A stretch of 33,500 nt of DNA, from positions 1-33,500 of the forward strand of contig DAPW01000014.1 of the NCBI GenBank assembly GCA_002502245.1, in the 5' to 3' direction. Position numbers and translations under genes: made by a program. The notes beneath the pieces are model-generated. The model saw only the letters and a list, made by a program, of their open reading frames with translations. It was not told where the DNA came from and did not search any database. Positions 23,405-32,867 of this stretch are shown one piece after another. How positions within the stretch are numbered: position 1 is the first letter of the stretch; each line of letters begins with the position of its first letter. This DNA comes from Methanoregula sp. UBA154. Lineage in GTDB: Archaea > Halobacteriota > Methanomicrobia > Methanomicrobiales > Methanospirillaceae.

Positions 23405-23563
23405 TCATTGCGTGACAGGATCCACCACGGGAGAGCTCCGTGGTAAAAACGAAAAGAGAGATGATTTCATTCAGGGTTTTTGAGAGGTCGGGAGGAGCGA
23501 AGCGCGAGCCGAACCGTCAGCTGACTCTTCTGAGGGGGTTATACCTCCTCCCTGTCTACCAAG
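23405..23563. promoter_or_regulatory. Divergent regulatory region between antiporter operon and kinase
   Basis: This 159-base gap holds a perfect hairpin, ACCACGG (23424-23430) with CCGTGGT (23438-23444). A G-rich segment follows, then TTATAC (23539-23544), a weak TATA candidate for the kinase. No small gene was seen. The hairpin is a possible operator, since it is close to both promoters. Confidence 0.35.
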
Positions 23564-26500
23564 TTGAAACAACCGGAAGATAAATCCCGGACCGGGCGGG
23601 GTGAAAGTGAAAATGACCTGAAACACCCCGAAACGGCCTCATCTGACCACATTGATTATAATGTCACTTGGAGAAAGGTTCCTGTAGGATTTCGGGTGGG
23701 GGACTTACCGAACATGAAGGTACAAAAACGAATGGCCGGATCAGAAGAACCGCAGATACCGGATGACCGGGACGGGGCCGATAACCACTCTCTGGAAAAA
23801 GAACCATCCGTTCAGCAGTCTGATCTTCGTACACTCATCCAGAGCCGGAAAGAGGTAGAGAAGCAGCTGAACCTCCGCTTATCACTGGTACAAGCGATTA
23901 TTGATGGAGCGGACTGCGCGATCTTCTCCGTTGACACGCAGTGCTGTTATACGAGTTTTAATAAAAAACATGCCCGCGACATGCTGGATCTCTACGGCAC
24001 CTCTATAAAAGCCGGGGAAAACCTGGCAGGCTTCGTTCCTGTTGAAAAGGACAACCGGAAGATCCTGCGCCTCATCCGGCAGGTGCTGGCAGGAGAGCCG
24101 GGAACGGTGAGCGATTATTTCGGTGACCATGCACGCAGCCGCCGGTTCTTCGATCTCTCCTGCCACCCGGTCCGGAATGATGCCGGATACATAACGGGGG
24201 CTGCGGTCATTGCCACGGACACCACAACGCGGAAACAGAGCGAGCGGACCCTTGCGGAACAGGAGGAGCGGTTCCGCCGGCTGGCTGACGATGCTCCGGA
24301 TCTTTTATACCGGCAGTCACTTCCTGCGGGGAGGTATGAATACGTCAGCCCGGCTGCGCAGACGTTTACCGGGTACCCGCCAGAGGAATTCTATAAAAAA
24401 CCAGGCCTGCTCTATGAGCTGATTCACCTTTCAGGGAAGGACGCATTTGGCAGACGGCAGGAACTCCTCATGAACGGCAAAATCCCGCCAGCAGCTGAAT
24501 TTCAGATCGTTCACCGGAATGGCGATGTGCGATGGGGGATGTTCCGGACAACGCTGGTCCGGGACGTGGCAGGCCATCCCATTGCGGCCGAAGGGGTTGT
24601 CACGGATATCACCGAAAGGAAAAACGAGCAGCTGGCTCTTGAGGAGACAACAGAGCGGGTCCGGACGATCATTGACCGGGCTGATGCAGGAATCGTGCTG
24701 GTTGATGCGGAAACACACGTTATTGCCGATGCCAATCCCCGTGCACTGGAGATGATCGGTGCCCCCCGTGAAACGGTGATTGGATCAGACTGCCACCGAT
24801 TCATCTGCCCGACGGAAGACGACCGGTGCCCGGTAACGAATCCGGGCATGCAGGTGGCTGCGTCAGTTATTACGGCGGATGGCAGGAGTATCCCGGTGCT
24901 CAGAACGATCGTACCTGCAAAAATTTCCGGCGGGAACCTGCTGATCGAATCGTTCATCGACCTGTCGGAACAGAAAAGAGCCGAAGACGCTCTGCAGCAG
25001 AGCATCGAGCGCTACCGGGCTTTCATCGCCGGCAGCAGCGAGGGAATTTTCCGGTATACCGCGGATTGCGGGATCCCTGTTACCCTGCCCGCCGATGAAC
25101 AGATCACCCTTTTTCTGAGGCACGGACACTGTACTGAATGCAACGGTGCCATGGCAGGGATGTCCGGGTTTGAGCAGGCCGAAGATCTGGCAGGGCAGGC
25201 GCTCGAAACCCTCATCGACATCAACGATCCCCGCATGCTTGAGTATATGCGCACATTCATCCGTAACGGGTACCATGTTACCGGTTACGAGACCGAAGGG
25301 CGGGACCCGGCCGGAAACACCCGCTGGTATGCCAATACCATGAACGGTGTTGTTCAGGACGGTTGCGTGGTACACCTCTGGGGTGTCCGGAGGGATATTA
25401 CCGATCAAAAGACCGCAGAAATAACCCTCAGAGCGAGCGAGGAGCGGTACCGGGATCTGGTTGAACATGCGACAGATATCATCTGTACCCTCAGTTTTTC
25501 CGGAGAAATTACGTCCATCAATCCTGCTGTATTCCCGTTACTCGGTTATGGGCCGGACGAGCTGATCGGGAAAAACATCCTGGATATTTTTACACCGGAA
25601 TCGCGGCAGCGTATGCAGGATGCGACCGAAAAAATGCGGGGAGATGCCCGACCTGAGAGCGTTTATGAAGTAGAACTCCAGGCGAAATATGGCAGGATTA
25701 TTCCATTCGAAGTGAACATCAGGGTCCGCTCCGAAGGAGGCCGGGGTCCGGATATCATCGGCATCGCCCGCGAGATCTCCGGGCGGAAAGAGCGCGAGAA
25801 CATACTCCGGGAAAGCGAGGAGCGCTTCCGGACCCTTGTCCAGAGTGTACCCTCGGTTGCCATCCAGGGATTCCGGCCGGATTACACGGTGACGTCCTGG
25901 AATGAGGCGAGCACGAAGATGTTCGGGTATACCGCTGACGAGGCGATGGGAAAGGACATCCGCGATCTGCTCATCCCCGCTGAGGATTGGGGGGAGGTGA
26001 CGGAGACCTGCGACCGGATGGCTGCAACCGGTATTTCCGGGCCATCGGGCGAGCAGGATTTCCTGGACAGGGACGGTACGCGGGTACCGCTCTTTGTCGG
26101 CCACGCCGTGGTAAAAATCCCCGGGAAACCTCCGACCCTGTTCTTCATCGGTGTCGACCTGACAGAACGGAAAAAAGCGGAGAAGGCATGCAAAGATGCC
26201 GAAGGTCACCTGCGGTCTGTCCTCGATCTTACCCCGTACGGCATGTTTGTTTTCGAACTGCACGAAGACGGGAGTCTTGTATTCGCCAGCGGGAACCAGT
26301 CCGCTCACAGGATTCTCATGACCGACTGGAGCCGCTTTGTCGGGAAAACGATCGAAGATGCATTCCCGGCCCTGGCCGCTACCGGGCTTTCGGATGCATT
26401 CCGGGAGGTGGCCCGAAACGGGGAGCCATTCCACCAGGACGCCGTAGACTATCGATCAGAGGAGATCCGGGGGGTTTTTGAGATAGATGCCGTCCCGCTT

Positions 26501-27982
26501 GCAGAGAACAGGATGGCCGTCTTTTTCCGGGACATCGCTGAGAGGAGGAGAGCCGGGGAGGAACTCAAGGAAAGTGAGAACAGGTTCCGCACCCTTATCC
26601 AGAACTCCCCGGACATCATCCAGATTCTCGACCGGGAAAAGCGGCTGATCTACCACTCCCCGGCCTTTTCGAAAATACTGGGGTATCCGGAGGGATCGCA
26701 GATCGGCAGGCCCCTGCCCGACCTTGTCCATCCGGACGACCGGGAACGCGTGGCTGCTGATCTTGAGGAGATCTGTAACGGGACGAACCCTAAAATACCG
26801 ACCGAGTACCGGATGGTGACCGCAGACGGGGATTACCGGTACGGAGAATCTGTTGGCGTGAACCTGCCCGGGGTGCCGGGTGTGGATGGTATCGTGATCA
26901 ACACACACCTCGTCCACATGCGAAAACAGGCTGAACAGGCGCTGCAGGAGAGCGAGGAGCGGTTCCGTCTGATCTTCCGGCATGCCAATGATGCCATGTA
27001 CGTCTTTGAGATCACCTCCACCGGTATGCCGGGAAAAATTGTGGATGCTAATGAGGCGGCCTTCCGTCAGACCGGCTTTACAAAGGATGAACTTGTCCAG
27101 AAGAACCTGTTCGAGCTCTGTTCCCGCGATCGTTCCCAGCAGTCACGGGCGATCATGATGGACCTGCTGACCCGTGGGGAAGCGCGGTTCGAGACTGAGA
27201 AGATAAGGAAAGACGGCTCGTTCCTGCCCGTGGAGATCAGCGCACGGCTCGCAAAGATCAGGGACAGGACGTATGTGATCGCCGGCTCGCGGGACATCTC
27301 GCAAAAGAAGCGGGAGGACCGGGCGCTTCGGATCGCCAACCAGAAGCTCCAGCTGATGAATATTGCAGCCTGGCATGACATCCAGAACAAAGTTACCGGC
27401 CTCCGCGGTTATGTTGCACGCTCCAGGGATCTGGGAACGGATGAGAATCTGAAAAAATTCATTGACGGCGAAGACGATGTTCTCAAGGTCATTTACCGCC
27501 AGCTCCAGTACACCAGGGATTACCAGGAGATGGCCATCCATCCCCCGCGGTGGGTGAACCTCCCGCAGGTGCTGCGCACAATCATATCCTTCAGAGGGAT
27601 CGGGGCGCTGAAATTCAGGATGGATATTATTCATCTCGAGCTTTATTGTGATCCTGTCATAGAGAAGGTGTTTTCCCACCTGATCGAGAACACGCAGAAA
27701 CATGCAAAAAAAGCAACAGAGATCCATATCAGCTGTCAGGAAACAACCGACGGGATTCTGCTTATCTACGAGGATGACGGGATCGGCATTCCCATGGAGA
27801 AGAAAAAAGACCTCTTCATACGGGGTGCCGGGTCAGAAAACGGTTTCTCCCTCTTCTTTGTCCATGATGTCCTCGAGATCTCCGACATGAGCATACGGGA
27901 GAGCGGTGAACCGGGAAAAGGCGCACGGTTTGAGATATCGGTCCCGAAGGGCCTTTACCGGACAGGTAAGGGAGATACATAA
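23564..27982 (+). CDS. Soluble sensor histidine kinase with nine PAS domains
   Basis: This 1472-residue protein has no membrane helix, so it senses from the cytoplasm. After a non-conserved N-terminus there are nine PAS units, at about 105-225, 228-345, 360-475, 480-618, 625-745, 750-872, 880-995, 1003-1122 and 1130-1250, most ending in the usual DIT/DIS-xRK linker. The third has an unusual Cys cluster, CHRFICPTEDDRCPV (about 409-423), which could bind heme or a metal. The phosphoacceptor is His1271 in AWHDIQNKVTGLRGY, of the archaeal HDIxN type; the ATPase domain has an N-box ENTQKH (about 1374) and DDGIGIP. No response regulator is nearby. The listed start is TTG; an in-frame ATG at 23714 is the main alternative. 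Confidence 0.88.
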   Translation: MKQPEDKSRTGRGESENDLKHPETASSDHIDYNVTWRKVPVGFRVGDLPNMKVQKRMAGSEEPQIPDDRDGADNHSLEKEPSVQQSDLRTLIQSRKEVEKQLNLRLSLVQAIIDGADCAIFSVDTQCCYTSFNKKHARDMLDLYGTSIKAGENLAGFVPVEKDNRKILRLIRQVLAGEPGTVSDYFGDHARSRRFFDLSCHPVRNDAGYITGAAVIATDTTTRKQSERTLAEQEERFRRLADDAPDLLYRQSLPAGRYEYVSPAAQTFTGYPPEEFYKKPGLLYELIHLSGKDAFGRRQELLMNGKIPPAAEFQIVHRNGDVRWGMFRTTLVRDVAGHPIAAEGVVTDITERKNEQLALEETTERVRTIIDRADAGIVLVDAETHVIADANPRALEMIGAPRETVIGSDCHRFICPTEDDRCPVTNPGMQVAASVITADGRSIPVLRTIVPAKISGGNLLIESFIDLSEQKRAEDALQQSIERYRAFIAGSSEGIFRYTADCGIPVTLPADEQITLFLRHGHCTECNGAMAGMSGFEQAEDLAGQALETLIDINDPRMLEYMRTFIRNGYHVTGYETEGRDPAGNTRWYANTMNGVVQDGCVVHLWGVRRDITDQKTAEITLRASEERYRDLVEHATDIICTLSFSGEITSINPAVFPLLGYGPDELIGKNILDIFTPESRQRMQDATEKMRGDARPESVYEVELQAKYGRIIPFEVNIRVRSEGGRGPDIIGIAREISGRKERENILRESEERFRTLVQSVPSVAIQGFRPDYTVTSWNEASTKMFGYTADEAMGKDIRDLLIPAEDWGEVTETCDRMAATGISGPSGEQDFLDRDGTRVPLFVGHAVVKIPGKPPTLFFIGVDLTERKKAEKACKDAEGHLRSVLDLTPYGMFVFELHEDGSLVFASGNQSAHRILMTDWSRFVGKTIEDAFPALAATGLSDAFREVARNGEPFHQDAVDYRSEEIRGVFEIDAVPLAENRMAVFFRDIAERRRAGEELKESENRFRTLIQNSPDIIQILDREKRLIYHSPAFSKILGYPEGSQIGRPLPDLVHPDDRERVAADLEEICNGTNPKIPTEYRMVTADGDYRYGESVGVNLPGVPGVDGIVINTHLVHMRKQAEQALQESEERFRLIFRHANDAMYVFEITSTGMPGKIVDANEAAFRQTGFTKDELVQKNLFELCSRDRSQQSRAIMMDLLTRGEARFETEKIRKDGSFLPVEISARLAKIRDRTYVIAGSRDISQKKREDRALRIANQKLQLMNIAAWHDIQNKVTGLRGYVARSRDLGTDENLKKFIDGEDDVLKVIYRQLQYTRDYQEMAIHPPRWVNLPQVLRTIISFRGIGALKFRMDIIHLELYCDPVIEKVFSHLIENTQKHAKKATEIHISCQETTDGILLIYEDDGIGIPMEKKKDLFIRGAGSENGFSLFFVHDVLEISDMSIRESGEPGKGARFEISVPKGLYRTGKGDT

Positions 27983-28154
27983 CAGATATCCTTACCAGCC
28001 TCTTACCGGCCCCGTGCCGGAACACCATGCCACTTCTCTGGAGAGTACCGGCGGTGTTCCCCGGCCTGAACTGCGGAGAGCGAAGGCTGCGTTGTGCTCC
28101 GTACTGTCTTACCATGGGAGCGGACCGGATCTGATACTTTTTTCACCAGTCGTG

Positions 28155-29111
28155 ATGATAAATAACGACAGATCTTCGATCGCCCTTTCGCGCTCACCGA
28201 TCCGTTCACCATCACTGCAGGAGTTGGATATCATCGCCGAAATACCCAAGGAAGAATATGTGCTGAAATGTACATCGGCATGTGCCGGGTGCAGCGACTC
28301 GCTCGCGCTCCGGTACGTGCTCAAGGCAGCAGGTCCCGATACCGTGCTCGTTGTTCCCGCGTGCTGTACAAGTGTCATCCAGGGCATCTGGCCGAACACC
28401 GCGTTTAATATCCCGGTCTACAATATCGCCTTCGGTGCCGCAGCCGCCTGCGCATCCGGCATGAGCAATGCGTTCCGGAAGGCCGGGAAAAAGACGAACG
28501 TGATTGTCTATGCCGGTGATGGAGGTACGCTCGATATCGGTATCCAAGCCATGTCCGGAGCGTTCGAGCGGGGCACCGATTTCCTCTATGTCTGTTATGA
28601 CAACGAGGCATACGGCAATACCGGCATGCAGCGGTCCGGCGCAACACCCCTCGGGGCAAAGACCACGACTACCCCGACAGGCAAGACCGATTTCAAGAAG
28701 GATATCGACGCGATCATCGCAGCCCATGACCCGCCGTACCAGGCAACCGCTGCCGCAGCGTACCCGCAGGACCTTTTCAAGAAAGTTCAGAAGGCCCTCA
28801 CGTTCCGGGGACCGAGCTTCATCCACGTCCTCGCCCCCTGCCCGCCCGGCTGGCGGTACTCGACCGAGAAGACGGTAGAGATGGGCAAGCTGGCCGTGAA
28901 GTCCGGCATGTGGGTGCTCTATGAGCGCGAATACGGCAAAGTAACGATCGGTGCCCAGTCGAAAGTGGCGATGAAAAAGCCGATCCCGCTCGAGGACTAC
29001 CTTGCCCCCCAGGGCCGGTTCAAGGGTATCGATCCCAAGACGGTGGACATCTTAAAACAGCGGATTGTAAAGAACCTTGCAAAACTCGCCGCAGAGGAGG
29101 CGGCACCATGA
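28155..29111 (+). CDS. porB: Pyruvate:ferredoxin oxidoreductase beta subunit
   Basis: PorB binds thiamine pyrophosphate and an iron-sulfur cluster. CTSACAGCSDSLALR holds the first cluster Cys pair, VPACCTSVIQG a further Cys, and YAGDGGTLDIGIQAM with the later DNEAYGNTGMQRSGATP is the TPP/Mg site typical of pyruvate-specific enzymes. The start is uncertain: family similarity begins only at EIPKEEYVLK. ATG 28155 is the first good codon, but the sequence GATAAATAA there looks like a TATA box, and a TTG at 28224 lies next to AGGAG. The stop overlaps porA as ATGA. The complex links acetyl-CoA, CO2 and reduced ferredoxin to pyruvate, an anabolic step in methanogens. Confidence 0.9.
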   Translation: MINNDRSSIALSRSPIRSPSLQELDIIAEIPKEEYVLKCTSACAGCSDSLALRYVLKAAGPDTVLVVPACCTSVIQGIWPNTAFNIPVYNIAFGAAAACASGMSNAFRKAGKKTNVIVYAGDGGTLDIGIQAMSGAFERGTDFLYVCYDNEAYGNTGMQRSGATPLGAKTTTTPTGKTDFKKDIDAIIAAHDPPYQATAAAAYPQDLFKKVQKALTFRGPSFIHVLAPCPPGWRYSTEKTVEMGKLAVKSGMWVLYEREYGKVTIGAQSKVAMKKPIPLEDYLAPQGRFKGIDPKTVDILKQRIVKNLAKLAAEEAAP

Positions 29112-30220
29112 AGAAGATCGCGACCGGCAACAAGGCGGTTGCCGAAGCGGTAAAACAGGCCGGGCCGGATGTCGTTGCAGCCTACCCGATCACCCCGCAG
29201 ACCGAGATCGTGGAACAGGTGGCAGAGTTCGTGTCCAGTGGCGAACTGAAAAGCCGGTATATCCCGGTCGAGAGCGAACATTCCGCCATGGCAGCCTGCA
29301 TCGGCGCAAGCATCACGGGAGCCCGGACGTTCACCGCAACAAGCTCCCACGGGCTCCTCTACATGCACGAGATGACCAACTGGGCAGCAGGTGCCCGCCT
29401 TCCGGTGGTCATGACCAATGTCAACCGCTCGCTCGGGCCCGGCTGGAACATCTGGGCAGAACACACCGATGCCCTGCAGGAACGCGATACCGGCTGGCTG
29501 CAGGTATATGTCAGCACCGTACAGGAAGCCTACGATGCAACGCTGATGGCATTCCGGATCGCGGAACATAATGACGTGCTCCTGCCGGTAATGGTGAACC
29601 TCGACGGATTCCTCCTCTCCCATATCATGCAGCCGCTCGATACTGTTGAATTGGGCGATTTCATCCCGCCGCTCACACTCCCGCACGCAATCGACCCGAA
29701 GAGCCCGACAGGCTATGGCGGGCTTACCGGTCCCGACCAGCACTTTAAATTCCGCTGGGACATTGAACGCTCGATGCGGGACTCGGTGAAAGTAATCGAT
29801 GATACCCAGAAGGAATTTGCCAAACGCTTTGGCCGGCAGTACGGGTTCACCGAGGACTACCGGTGCGACGACGCGGATGTGGTCGTTGTGGCGATGGGCA
29901 CCCTTGGAAAAGAGGCCGAGGTCGCCATAGACCTGCTCCGCAAGGAAGGGATAAAGGCCGGTTCCATGCGCCTGCGCTGGCTGCGGCCGTTCCCGAAACT
30001 GGTCCTTATCGGAAAAGAGGTCGTTGTCATCGATCGCGACTACTCCTTTGGCCGCGGGGGAATCCTCGCAACGGAGATCATGGCACAGACAAAGGAAGAG
30101 CTTTTCAGTGTCATCGCCGGCATCGGCGGGCAGGAAGTCACGTACGAAGATGTAGCGGATTTTGTCCGGAACCGTCGTATGGGAACAGAGTCCTGGTTCG
30201 GGGTGAACAGCAATGTTTGA
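29108..30220 (+). CDS. porA: Pyruvate:ferredoxin oxidoreductase alpha subunit
   Basis: This 370-residue subunit contains the pyrimidine-binding TPP domain and domain II. VAAYPITPQTEIVEQVAEF near the start, TATSSHGLLYMHEMTNWAAG, the glycine-rich NRSLGPGWNIWAEHTD and the C-terminal domain (ADVVVVAMGTLGKEAEVAID, FGRGGILATEIM) are in the family order. It is overlapped by porG by eight bases. The 2-oxoisovalerate enzyme is a close relative, but the beta subunit motif favours pyruvate. Confidence 0.93.
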   Translation: MKKIATGNKAVAEAVKQAGPDVVAAYPITPQTEIVEQVAEFVSSGELKSRYIPVESEHSAMAACIGASITGARTFTATSSHGLLYMHEMTNWAAGARLPVVMTNVNRSLGPGWNIWAEHTDALQERDTGWLQVYVSTVQEAYDATLMAFRIAEHNDVLLPVMVNLDGFLLSHIMQPLDTVELGDFIPPLTLPHAIDPKSPTGYGGLTGPDQHFKFRWDIERSMRDSVKVIDDTQKEFAKRFGRQYGFTEDYRCDDADVVVVAMGTLGKEAEVAIDLLRKEGIKAGSMRLRWLRPFPKLVLIGKEVVVIDRDYSFGRGGILATEIMAQTKEELFSVIAGIGGQEVTYEDVADFVRNRRMGTESWFGVNSNV

Positions 30221-30740
30221 GATCCGCATCCACTCGCGGGGCGGTCAGGGCGGCGTCACTGCAGCCCGGCTCCTCGCCCTTGCTGCAATCCATGACGGGA
30301 AATATGCGACAGCCGCCCCGTTCTACGGTGCCGAGCGCCGCGGGGCCCCCATTGTCTCGTTTGTCCGCATCGATGACAAGCCGATCAAGATCTACAGCCA
30401 GATCAAAAAACCGGACATGGTGATCGTGCTCGATGCGAGCGTGATGGACGTAGTCGATGTCCTGCAGGGACTGAAAGGCGGGGGGAACGTGCTCGTCAAC
30501 AGCCAGCAGAAAAAGGAGTTTTCCGGTTACGCATCCAGCAACGTTGATCTGACCGGCATTGCCCTGAGAGAAAAACTCGTGGTCTCCGGCAGCCCGATCC
30601 TGAACACGCCGGTGATCGGAGCCCTCGCAAAGATGGGGATCGTGTCCGTGGATTCTGCAAAACAGGCGATCCGGGAGATGTTTACCGATGAGCGGAATGT
30701 CAAGGCTGCGGAAGCCGCCTACCGGGAGATGAGTGCATGA
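30213..30740 (+). CDS. porG: Pyruvate:ferredoxin oxidoreductase gamma subunit
   Basis: This 175-residue subunit begins with the family signature FEIRIHSRGGQGGVTAARLL, followed by YGAERRGAPIVSFVRID and a central DMVIVLDASVM strand. It supports the CoA-binding side of the complex. Its ATG lies inside the end of porA, and its own stop overlaps porD as ATGA, so the four subunits are likely made in step. Confidence 0.94.
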   Translation: MFEIRIHSRGGQGGVTAARLLALAAIHDGKYATAAPFYGAERRGAPIVSFVRIDDKPIKIYSQIKKPDMVIVLDASVMDVVDVLQGLKGGGNVLVNSQQKKEFSGYASSNVDLTGIALREKLVVSGSPILNTPVIGALAKMGIVSVDSAKQAIREMFTDERNVKAAEAAYREMSA

Positions 30741-30997
30741 CCGCATTACAAAAACGCGAGCGGCTGGCCATCAGCAGGCCGACCGGGGGAGCAGCCGGAA
30801 AGACCGGGACGTGGAGAGTATTCAGGCCCGTCGTGGACAGGGAGAAGTGTAATGACTGCGGGCTCTGTGCCACCTACTGTCCCGATGCGGTGATCAATGA
30901 TGAACTTGAGATAGACCTGAATTTCTGCAAGGGCTGTGGCATCTGCGCAAACGAATGCCCGAAGAAAGCAATCGAGATGGTGCGGGAAGAGAAATAG
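30737..30997 (+). CDS. porD: Pyruvate:ferredoxin oxidoreductase delta subunit (2[4Fe-4S])
   Basis: This 86-residue ferredoxin-like subunit has CNDCGLCATYCP and CKGCGICANECP, which hold two [4Fe-4S] clusters passing electrons from PorB to an external ferredoxin. The N-terminal 35 residues are basic and contact the other subunits. The gene order beta-alpha-gamma-delta differs from the gamma-delta-alpha-beta order known in several other methanogens. A strong hairpin follows. Confidence 0.94.
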   Translation: MTALQKRERLAISRPTGGAAGKTGTWRVFRPVVDREKCNDCGLCATYCPDAVINDELEIDLNFCKGCGICANECPKKAIEMVREEK

Positions 30998-31015
30998 GCG
31001 GCGTGCTGGCCGTAA

Positions 31016-31051
31016 AACCGGTTTTCGGACCCTGATCCGAAATTGCCGGTT
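31016..31051 (+). terminator. Two-tier hairpin ending the por operon
   Basis: AACCGG (31016-31021) pairs with CCGGTT (31046-31051), and inside TTCGGA (31024-31029) pairs with TCCGAA (31036-31041). The hairpin begins 19 bases after the porD stop and is followed by CATATTTTC. Confidence 0.6.
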
Positions 31052-31137
31052 CATATTTTCAGATTCATTCCTGGCTGCCGATAAAAAAGGATGGGTAACG
31101 TATCAATGCAGCCCCTGACTTCAAGCTCTTACAGTAT

Positions 31138-31290
31138 TTCCCCCTTGCGCCAGCCCTGCCCCATTGGGCGAGGGGGGCGCATGCGATTCCTCTGTATTAC
31201 CCAAAATCACGATTCAGATACTACAGCACTATCGCAACCGGGGCTTCAAAAGCAGCGGGGCGAAGCCCTGGAGCGTCGCCGTTTTTTAAA
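31138..31290 (+). repeat. Repeat R1, copy B
   Basis: This copy starts CCCCCTTGCGCCAGCCC, has GGGGGGCGCATG about 35 bases in, then ATCGCAACCGGGG, and a short hairpin GGGC-GAA-GCCC (31258-31268) followed by GAGCGTCGCC. It corresponds block by block to copy A (1325-1490) and copy C (32868-33003), all in the same orientation. It is not next to a copy of module E. Confidence 0.7.
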
Positions 31291-31652
31291 TCATGGGCAG
31301 GTGCACTGTTCCGCCTTCCATTCCGGGCAGGCAATTTTTCTTGTTTTTCCCACGTAAATTCTTCCTGAACTTAAGGGTTAAAATAACACTTACCCAAAAA
31401 GGATTAAACCTGCAACAACGGGTCTGCAAACGGTTGAGACCGGGCGTGCCCTGCAGCGACCGGCTGTGGATATAACAGTACCTCTTGTTATTCTCATAAG
31501 AGATCCGCACCTCAGGACACTGCTCTGAGCCGTGCCGGGAGCTTGAGCAGACAGGTGCAATTGTGTTGATCGCAAGCGACCGTACTGAAAAAAATCGTCC
31601 CGGATTTTACCATCGTTCTTCCGGAACCAGGAGCGTTTTTTTGGTATTCAGG
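31291..31652. other. Intergenic, no supported gene
   Basis: Short frames exist on both strands (to about 75 codons), but none has a ribosome site or a recognisable motif. No tRNA-like cloverleaf or CRISPR pattern was seen. Confidence 0.45.
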
Positions 31653-32015
31653 TCAGATCTTCAGCTCGTTTTTGGCAATGTATTCGAGATCAAACTTGTA
31701 GAAATGGGTAAACCCGCAGTTCCGGCACCTGACGGTAAAGTGCCGGCAGCCGATGGTCATATCATGGGGACCGGTGACATGGCAGTTCCGGCATTCGGCC
31801 GTCTCGATAAGCTGCCAGAGATCATAACAGCCGATCTTTGTGAACGTTCCCTCTTTGCTGACATCCTCGATCCGGGGTACGAAAACCCGGGTGGCACCGC
31901 AGTTCTCACACGCCACCTGTGCCTGGTACGGTACGGCTTTTATAATCTGGTCGGCATTTTTTTTACAATTATAACAGTCCGTACGGTATCGGGTGAAGAT
32001 GAAACGTTCGCTCAT
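31653..32015 (-). CDS. Multi-CxxC zinc-ribbon protein
   Basis: This 120-residue soluble protein has four CxxC pairs: CYNC (about 14-17), CENC (about 36-39), CRNC (about 75-78) and CRNC (about 96-99), plus a single Cys before each second-half pair. The spacing suggests two zinc ribbons of about 22 residues between pairs. I do not recognise the family; zinc ribbons often bind nucleic acid or proteins. It is a single gene with no clear operon partner, and codon use looks like its neighbours. Confidence 0.78.
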   Translation of the reverse strand: MSERFIFTRYRTDCYNCKKNADQIIKAVPYQAQVACENCGATRVFVPRIEDVSKEGTFTKIGCYDLWQLIETAECRNCHVTGPHDMTIGCRHFTVRCRNCGFTHFYKFDLEYIAKNELKI

Positions 32016-32181
32016 GTGACATAGTGGATACGTCCGGACTCATTAATCTGTTGCCCGGGTATAATCACAGGAATTAAATGGTCTCAATCTGCGGAAACCG
32101 GATCATGGAATGAAAAAATTATGGTTTTTTTATCTGCGGCACACATTCCTGCGTTATCAGGAAAAAAACAACATCAAGGGC

Positions 32182-32191
32182 AATAAATTTA
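32182..32191 (+). promoter_or_regulatory. TATA box of the cupredoxin-like lipoprotein gene
   Basis: AATAAATTTA lies about 30 bases before the ATG at 32219, predicting a leaderless or nearly leaderless transcript. Confidence 0.5.
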
Positions 32192-32218
32192 ATTACACGC
32201 CAGATTCAATCGTATTTC

Positions 32219-32779
32219 ATGAAGACTACTCTCGGTTTGTTCATTCTGGTGATGCTCCTTGTTGCAGCCAGTGGATGTACTGCACAACAGGCAAAACCAC
32301 CGGTAACGGAGACCATCACAACCGTGGCTTCTCCGGAAGTCACAACCGTGATAAGCACTCCGGTTCCAACAACAGTCCTGACAACGGTGCCAGCCACCAC
32401 CGCAACGCCGGATGCTTATGCCAACGTTACAACCGCAGCAACCCCGGGACCGGAAATGACCCCCTCAACCGCAGTCACGACAATCCATATGAGGAATAAC
32501 ACGTTTGTTCCCGATCAGCTGACCGTTCTTCCGGGTACGGGCATTATCTGGATCAATGATGACCCGGGCACTCACCTTGTGAAAGCAACGGGGGACGCAG
32601 CGGGAAAGTTCACATCAGCGGAATTGATCACCGGCGCACATTTCGGGTACACATTCGGTGAAAATACCGGCACCTTTGAATTTATGGATCCCAACTACCC
32701 GGATATGAAAGGCGCCATTATCGTCAAGCGTGGTGAAACGCTCTGGGTCGCAACGTTTGCCCCCGCGACGCCGGCCTGA
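32219..32779 (+). CDS. Cupredoxin-fold lipoprotein lacking the usual copper ligands
   Basis: This 186-residue protein has a signal peptide with a lipobox (LLVAASGC, Cys20), then a Thr/Pro-rich stalk (about 25-85) and a plastocyanin-like domain (about 86-176). It is therefore displayed outside the membrane on a lipid anchor and the stalk may be O-glycosylated. The domain has the first His position (GTHLVKA), but where type-1 copper proteins have C-x-x-H-x-x-M it reads FMDPNYPDMKG, with no Cys or His. It is therefore unlikely to bind copper in the usual way and may act as a structural or binding domain. Confidence 0.85.
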   Translation: MKTTLGLFILVMLLVAASGCTAQQAKPPVTETITTVASPEVTTVISTPVPTTVLTTVPATTATPDAYANVTTAATPGPEMTPSTAVTTIHMRNNTFVPDQLTVLPGTGIIWINDDPGTHLVKATGDAAGKFTSAELITGAHFGYTFGENTGTFEFMDPNYPDMKGAIIVKRGETLWVATFAPATPA

Positions 32780-32867
32780 AATAATTCTTTTTTCCCGGTC
32801 TCGTTACCGGATGACGCGGTTTTTGGCTCTGGAGAGAACTTGGTTTTTCAAGGGATCTGATCACACC

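Noticed and set aside
25538..26434. 298-codon minus-strand frame opposite the kinase
   Set aside because: Shadow of PAS-coding sequence; no motif.
28997..30229. 410-codon frame on the minus strand opposite porA
   Set aside because: It is a shadow of porA caused by GC-rich third codon positions; its protein has no recognisable motif, and porA is certain.
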